From positions 1 to 64,000 of the forward strand of contig NZ_PXXX01000009.1 of the NCBI RefSeq assembly GCF_003367505.1: a stretch of 64,000 bases of DNA, written 5' to 3'. The position numbers and the translations under genes are program-made. Source of the stretch: Lysinibacillus capsici. GTDB lineage: Bacteria > Bacillota > Bacilli > Bacillales_A > Planococcaceae. Below are positions 59,785 to 64,000 of this stretch, piece after piece; the stretch's first letter is position 1; each line of letters opens with the position of its first letter. The notes beneath the pieces were generated by a model. It saw only the letters and a list, made by a program, of their open reading frames with translations, did no database searches and was not told the origin of the DNA.

Positions 59785-59814
59785 AAAAACCCGTGCATGT
59801 ACGCACGGGTTTTT
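59785..59814. terminator. bidirectional terminator
   Basis: AAAACCCGTGC/GCACGGGTTTT with T/A runs on both sides, between convergent genes. Confidence 0.85.
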
Positions 59815-60733
59815 ATATGTAACGATAATTTTGCTGCATAGCTTGTAAGGTCTCAATGATCTCTTCTCTCAGTTCAATTGGCTCTAATACCTCCATATCG
59901 GCTCCTTGACTTAACAACCACTCTTTCACGCCATATTCTAACACTTCTGCCTCAAAAACATATTCATGATTGTTTTGTGAAACTAGGTGGGCTGTTGGGA
60001 AACGACTGTAGACTATTTGAGGAGAACGGCCTTTATAGAGAAGACGGATATGAGTAAGGTCATTAGTGTCCTCTACTTGTAATGGATGTACAGATGGAAA
60101 TTCAAAATGGATAGTCATTTCACGAAAATGCTGAATACGATCCATTCTGTAAACAGTTGGGGTTTCTTGATTATCTCCTATTAAATAAAAATAATGTGTT
60201 GAAAAGATAACAGCGAGCGGCTTTAAAATTTTTGCAGTTGGAATCGCTTCACCCTCCTGTAAATAATCAATTGTAATGACCTTTCTCTTTTGTATGGCTG
60301 TTGAAATTCCCCATATCAAGGACAATAATGACTTGTTTTGATGGATATCTTCATATACAATTTTTTCATTTAATAACAGTTGATTGTCTGCTACACGTGA
60401 GTGAAGTTGATTAACGATCTCACCGATATCCGAATTTACGAGAGCTTTTGAGGCAATCAGTATTTTAACGATGACTAGTACCTGTTCTTTAGATAAACGA
60501 TTGTTTTTTGTATGCATTAATTTATACACTTTTTCTGTACGTACATATTGTAAATGGTAATCTAGCTTAGCCTTTTCCAGATACGTACGAATTTCATCGA
60601 TATCCCGTTGTATGGTTTTTTCACCAACCTGATGTGTCAATGCTTCTTGCTTCTTGTTGATTCCTTGGCCATCCATCAATCGATCAAACATCGATAGTAC
60701 GCGATAGCCTTTGCCTTGTTGTGAATCTACCAT
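59813..60733 (-). CDS. HTH/WYL-domain transcriptional regulator (YafY type)
   Basis: The protein has about 306 residues; I use ATG 60733 because a weak GAGTGGG site precedes it, though ATG 60757 is possible. The N-terminal DeoR-type winged helix (FDRLMDGQGINKKQEALTHQVGEKTIQRDIDEIRTYL) is followed by a WYL domain (TIDYLQEGEAIPTAKILKPLAVIFSTHYFYLIG) and WCX tail. WYL domains bind nucleic-acid or nucleotide ligands in several stress-response regulators. No adjacent target gene is indicated. Confidence 0.8.
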   Translation of the reverse strand: MVDSQQGKGYRVLSMFDRLMDGQGINKKQEALTHQVGEKTIQRDIDEIRTYLEKAKLDYHLQYVRTEKVYKLMHTKNNRLSKEQVLVIVKILIASKALVNSDIGEIVNQLHSRVADNQLLLNEKIVYEDIHQNKSLLSLIWGISTAIQKRKVITIDYLQEGEAIPTAKILKPLAVIFSTHYFYLIGDNQETPTVYRMDRIQHFREMTIHFEFPSVHPLQVEDTNDLTHIRLLYKGRSPQIVYSRFPTAHLVSQNNHEYVFEAEVLEYGVKEWLLSQGADMEVLEPIELREEIIETLQAMQQNYRYI

Positions 60734-60757
60734 ATATCCCACTCTTTCTTCTATCAT

Positions 60758-61094
60758 GCCCAGCTTGCAGTATATTGGCCATAAATAGCCCTTCTACTGA
60801 TTGCGCCCAGATTTTTTGCGAGTTGCTCAAAAAGCTTTCTCTTCAAAATCTGTGACCTCCGCTTGGGCTTTTATCTTGATTCAGTTGGTGTTTTTACACC
60901 CACTCCATTTGTGCATTCATCTCATTATCTATAAACTGAATCAAGATAAAACTTCTACTTTATTGGTATAATTTGTACTATACGCATCCTATAATAAATC
61001 ACCATTCAAGCAGCACAATAGACTGTATTTTTGACATAATTAACTAAAATTTTACAGCATTTTAGATGAATGTGTCACTTTTTAACCATTGAAA
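60758..61094. other. intergenic with a long inverted repeat
   Basis: Besides the inverted repeat at 60869-60951, no gene is supported in this stretch. Confidence 0.5.
60869..60951. repeat. 18-bp perfect inverted repeat with a nested hairpin
   Basis: TTTTATCTTGATTCAGTT (60869-60886) is the exact reverse complement of 60934-60951. The 47-base loop contains GGTG-TTTTTA-CACC. It is too long for a plain terminator; it could be an RNA stem-loop or a tiny mobile remnant. Confidence 0.65.
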
Positions 61095-61121
61095 AAGGAC
61101 TTCCATTGAATGAAAGTCCTT
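61095..61121 (-). terminator. terminator of the YbjQ unit
   Basis: AAGGACTTTCATT/AATGGAAGTCCTT followed by T residues on the minus strand. Confidence 0.75.
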
Positions 61122-61129
61122 GTACTCTT

Positions 61130-61447
61130 TTATTTGAATTTTACAGCTGTTCCATATACCAATACTTCGGATGTACCATCCATGACAGATGAAGTAGCAT
61201 AACGAACGCCTACAACTGCATCTGCACCTAATTGTTTGGCTTCCTCTACCATTGCCTCTGTGGCAATTTCACGAGAGCGCACAAGCATCTCCGCATACTC
61301 CTTCATTTCTCCACCTACAATATTGCGAAGACCTGCTATCATGTCACGACCAATATTTCTAGATTGAACAGAATTCCCTTTCACTAGCCCTAATGTTTCC
61401 ATGATATCTTTTCCTGCCACCATGTCTGATGTAGCTAATAGCATCAT
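61130..61447 (-). CDS. YbjQ/UPF0145 family protein
   Basis: The 105 residues match the usual length. Conserved stretches: LGLVKGNSVQSRNIGRDMIAGLRNIVGGEMKEYAEMLVRSREIA near 19-62 and LGADAVVGVRYATSSVMDG. The family forms pentamers and is often called heavy-metal-binding domain proteins, but its role is unclear. Its ATG overlaps the stop of the deoxyribosyltransferase gene, so the two are translationally coupled. Confidence 0.88.
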   Translation of the reverse strand: MMLLATSDMVAGKDIMETLGLVKGNSVQSRNIGRDMIAGLRNIVGGEMKEYAEMLVRSREIATEAMVEEAKQLGADAVVGVRYATSSVMDGTSEVLVYGTAVKFK

Positions 61448-61935
61448 GATGCCTCCCCGTTCTGTAGTTTTTGTATGGCTTTCACAGCCTCTTCAATAGA
61501 AGATGTAATCACGCCATTGCGTTTAATTAACCCCACAACAAATAAATTACGATAAACAAACTGATTCTCTAGCCCATCTCGGATCAGTGCCTCTATTTTT
61601 TGCATATTGTCCCGCCCTTGCTGACGAACATCTGTTAGCACACCAATAATGGGACGATTCAGCATCGAAAACGCACCTATCTCTGCGGCAACGCCTGAAT
61701 CAATTTCCACCCCATCTAATACAGCTATCAGAACATCGCTATCCTGTAGCATCTCTAAATCTGCTTGGGCAATCGCTAAGCTATCTGCATAGGCAGATTT
61801 ATCATTGATGGCCTCATTCTCCTGAGGTACATATAATGCGATGCCTGGTGCTGCCTCGCGAATAGCTGCTGCCAATTGTTCATTTACAAAACGATCGCCT
61901 AACGAAAATAACCCATTTGCTAAATATGCTTTCAT
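61444..61935 (-). CDS. nucleoside 2-deoxyribosyltransferase family protein
   Basis: The 163 residues show the Rossmann-like family pattern YLANGLFSLGDRFVNEQLAAAIRE at the N-terminus and the key VLIAVLDGVEIDSGVAAEIGAFSMLNRPIIGV (68-99), which holds the catalytic Glu equivalent and the conserved Asp. These enzymes swap nucleobases on deoxyribose or hydrolyse deoxynucleotides in salvage. It lies between a GNAT gene and ybjQ, in one operon of three genes. Confidence 0.82.
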   Translation of the reverse strand: MKAYLANGLFSLGDRFVNEQLAAAIREAAPGIALYVPQENEAINDKSAYADSLAIAQADLEMLQDSDVLIAVLDGVEIDSGVAAEIGAFSMLNRPIIGVLTDVRQQGRDNMQKIEALIRDGLENQFVYRNLFVVGLIKRNGVITSSIEEAVKAIQKLQNGEAS

Positions 61936-61947
61936 GTATAAAACTCC

Positions 61948-62382
61948 TTAATCAATTGTTTTTTCAAATATAATTTTATGTCTGCCTTTTTCATCAATAA
62001 ATGTTGATCGTATATCGAAACCATGCTTGAGGTTGGTAATAAGCATGGCTTTGAATGTATTTCTTCCATATGTACGAACTTTGTGAAAGCCTAAAGTCTT
62101 GATATATTCATGCTGTTGTTTCATTAATTGACTTGCAATTCCCTGACCTCGATGTGCTACATGAACGCCACCCAACCAACTATAAAAAATATCATCTGGA
62201 TGTGGGTAGCCTAGTTTAAAGCCGATCAATGTGTCACCTTCCACTGCCAATATGCAAAGAAGGCCTTCTTTCTTTTCTAGCTTTTCGAGTGGCAAATTTG
62301 CTCCATCAAAAACGTGAGCGTGGATTTCTTGTAATTGTTCAAGCCAAGCATAGGGTATGCCTTCAATCGTCACAATATGCAT
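61948..62382 (-). CDS. GNAT family acetyltransferase
   Basis: The protein has 144 residues from ATG 62382 (GAGGTG upstream; the earlier in-frame GTG/ATG overlap that site). The acetyl-CoA site is GGVHVAHRGQGIASQLMKQQHEYIKTLGFHKVRT (Q/R-x-x-G-x-G/A as RGQGIA near 85-90). The substrate is unknown. First gene of the unit followed by the deoxyribosyltransferase after 12 bases. Confidence 0.85.
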   Translation of the reverse strand: MHIVTIEGIPYAWLEQLQEIHAHVFDGANLPLEKLEKKEGLLCILAVEGDTLIGFKLGYPHPDDIFYSWLGGVHVAHRGQGIASQLMKQQHEYIKTLGFHKVRTYGRNTFKAMLITNLKHGFDIRSTFIDEKGRHKIIFEKTID

Positions 62383-62565
62383 ATTCATCACCTCTGTCTG
62401 TCATTATAGCAGTTCTATAGCCTGAAGAAAAAGGTAGGCATCTGCTCCAAAAGCAATTATTATCACTGCATAAAAGTAACTATTTTCCATCTAAGCTATT
62501 TTCGACACCCACCAAATTCAGTATACTTGACCAAAATACAAAACAATAGCTAGGAGGAAATTCGA

Positions 62566-63732
62566 TTGACACCATTTACTAGTTGGTTAACGAATTCATT
62601 GCGCCCCTATTTCGGCCTACATACTTTAGAAGCACATTGGGAAACGATTCCGATTCGAGAGGATTATTTTATTTGCCTTGAAGGCGATCTCATTAAAAAA
62701 AGAATTTTCGTGAATGAGCATAGCTACCAAGAAGCGGATGTCGACATTTTAACACGTAATCGTGAAGTCATTGTCCCTCAAACTGCGCGTGGAAAAGAAA
62801 AGAAATTGAATTATACCAATATCTCCGCTGTGAAAGCTGCAGGCGTTGTTTTTTCTGTTGGTCTAGGTAATGAAAACCATCCATCTAGCTATATCACAGC
62901 TCGTAACACTAAAACATATTACCAGCTACCATTAACAGGCTTTGAGCATTTAACGACTAAGTCGGCTCTCTTGAATTGGTTAGAGCAATTTCCCTCCCAG
63001 CTTCCTGCTGATTACTCAGACAAGCTAGAAAAGCTAACCAAGATGAAAAGTCTACGCTATAAGACTGTGCCAGGTGATATTTTTCGTGTAGAAATCGATT
63101 TATTTGTAGATGGCTATGTGCTTGTCATTGGCGATTTACGTCAAATGCAAAAGGATCATCTTTTTGGAGAAGATAGTATTTGGCATAATGTAATGACAAT
63201 GCCATTGTTTGTACGGCCCTATTTGTTGACAACGACAGAGCGCCTGCCTTCTCTTGAGGAAATCATATCTGCTCCATTGGCCCCTCAAACCCATATTGTG
63301 ATGGATGACCATTTTATGCGAGGATGCTATGAAAAGATAGGCCATAAAATGTTAACAGAATCCGATATTGTCTTTCCAATGGGCTATGGCGTGACACTAA
63401 ACTATGGGAAAGAGCCTCGATATCGTCTATCCTGGGGAACAGGAACAATTAGTAAACCTGCACCTTCCACCTCCTATCAAACAGCTAGCCGTTTTACCAA
63501 TCATGGTGTCTATGCAGGCGTTGCCAGTGATTGGTTGAAGCAAGAGGAAGGAATTGTAACAGAGTCGCTAGATCATCCACACTTCCGCGAAGATCGTCAG
63601 CGGGCACTCGCTGAATTTAGTTTTCCAGAAGATATCTCCTACGATGACTTTAATCGCCAAACGGGTGGATTGACCCGCACCCAATATATTCATTACCTCA
63701 ATAAAACCTATCATCGTACACACAAAAAATAG
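62566..63732 (+). CDS. Imm26-like domain protein of unknown function
   Basis: The 388-residue protein has a TTG start after an ideal AGGAGG site. Residues about 165-215 (SLRYKTVPGDIFRVEIDLFVDGYVLVIGDLRQM) match the entry strand of immunity-protein-26-type domains, which guard against polymorphic toxins. The rest (about 1-160 and 260-388) is mixed alpha/beta with conserved-looking aromatic patches (LNYGKEPRYRLSWGTGTISKP). No toxin gene is near. There is no signal peptide. The Imm26 link is from motif memory and is moderate. Confidence 0.55.
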   Translation: MTPFTSWLTNSLRPYFGLHTLEAHWETIPIREDYFICLEGDLIKKRIFVNEHSYQEADVDILTRNREVIVPQTARGKEKKLNYTNISAVKAAGVVFSVGLGNENHPSSYITARNTKTYYQLPLTGFEHLTTKSALLNWLEQFPSQLPADYSDKLEKLTKMKSLRYKTVPGDIFRVEIDLFVDGYVLVIGDLRQMQKDHLFGEDSIWHNVMTMPLFVRPYLLTTTERLPSLEEIISAPLAPQTHIVMDDHFMRGCYEKIGHKMLTESDIVFPMGYGVTLNYGKEPRYRLSWGTGTISKPAPSTSYQTASRFTNHGVYAGVASDWLKQEEGIVTESLDHPHFREDRQRALAEFSFPEDISYDDFNRQTGGLTRTQYIHYLNKTYHRTHKK

Positions 63733-63848
63733 AGGGAGCTTCTAGATGCTCCCCCTCCACTTTTTCATCGATGGTTGATTTCATCCAATAATTACTTATA
63801 ATATAGAGATATCATTAACCAACTTCCATCACTAGAGGTGCATTTTGT

Positions 63849-64000
63849 ATGTATTTTGGCATTATTCCACTGATTCTTTTCATCGTTTTTCTTATTTCTT
63901 ACTTTAAAGACCCAAGAAAAATGATCAACGGACTATTATTTAATCTATTTGTCTGTTCATTTCTGCTATTCTGCGTCATTCTATCTTTAGCATCTGACCA
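63849..64000 (+). CDS. membrane protein, truncated by the window end
   Basis: The gene starts at ATG 63849 after GAGGTG and remains open to the last base. The N-terminal 50 residues (MYFGIIPLILFIVFLISYF, then KDPRKMINGLLFNLFVCSF) form two hydrophobic helices. The pattern recalls multi-helix YdcF/DUF218-type proteins of Bacillales, but too little is visible for certainty. Confidence 0.5.
   Translation, partial: MYFGIIPLILFIVFLISYFKDPRKMINGLLFNLFVCSFLLFCVILSLASD

Noticed and set aside
1..64000. CRISPR array, tRNA, rRNA, transposase or intact prophage
   Set aside because: I looked for regularly spaced repeats, tRNA-like cloverleaf ends, IS transposase frames and phage structural operons; only isolated phage gene remnants and dispersed short repeats were seen.

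Overview
The window is low-GC Gram-positive chromosomal DNA with strong AGGAGG-type ribosome binding sites, frequent TTG/GTG starts and many U-tailed terminators. S-layer-homology (SLH) proteins, a germinant-receptor C subunit, a YteA-like DksA/TraR protein and a BclA-like spore surface domain point to an endospore-forming Bacillales bacterium with an S-layer. Lysinibacillus is the best guess. No rRNA, tRNA, CRISPR array or intact insertion sequence was seen.

1-8.4 kb: small genes and a Rid-family protein, then a self-contained redox module. It has an OmpR-type two-component system, two membrane proteins each with two spaced His pairs (predicted b-type haem ligands), an ApbE flavin transferase, a membrane-anchored small protein and an acidic exported stalk-domain protein. 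The same TTCAG-N6-TTCAT direct repeat (11-bp period) lies upstream of the regulator operon and both target units, so I predict one regulon. A YkuI-type EAL protein follows.

8.8-23.6 kb: a YdjG/YdjI-like zinc-ribbon/SPFH pair, DUF423 protein and thioesterase, then a patch of decay: a broken membrane-protein partner, a phage head-morphogenesis pseudogene, other relics and a gene with three nonsense codons. Set among these are an inducible-looking chloramphenicol acetyltransferase with a leader-peptide attenuator, a class III PLP enzyme resembling PbfA, YteA, LysE and MFS transporters, and small secreted or spore-type proteins.

23.7-35 kb: a giant secreted nuclease-type protein (OB-like and chitobiase-like repeats plus an endonuclease/exonuclease/phosphatase domain) next to an SLH-anchored protein, then ClbS-like, DinB-like, VanZ-like and BclA-like proteins. 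35-46 kb: three methyltransferases, pseudogene fragments, a set of hairpin-plus-tail repeats, an orphan gerC-like lipoprotein gene with a probable ATT start, AraC/GNAT, SUKH and TPR proteins, and an alpha/beta hydrolase broken by one stop.

46.5-64 kb: an acyl-CoA dehydrogenase/SDR/phosphotransferase operon with a FadR-like operator; a LysR gene divergent from hutG-gltS; cell-wall enzymes (SH3-polysaccharide deacetylase, D,D-carboxypeptidase); a TetR regulator with matching palindromes before itself and a DUF3995 gene; a MORN-repeat/AAA+ fusion; a WYL regulator; a YbjQ/deoxyribosyltransferase/GNAT cluster; and an Imm26-like protein. The window ends inside a membrane-protein gene.
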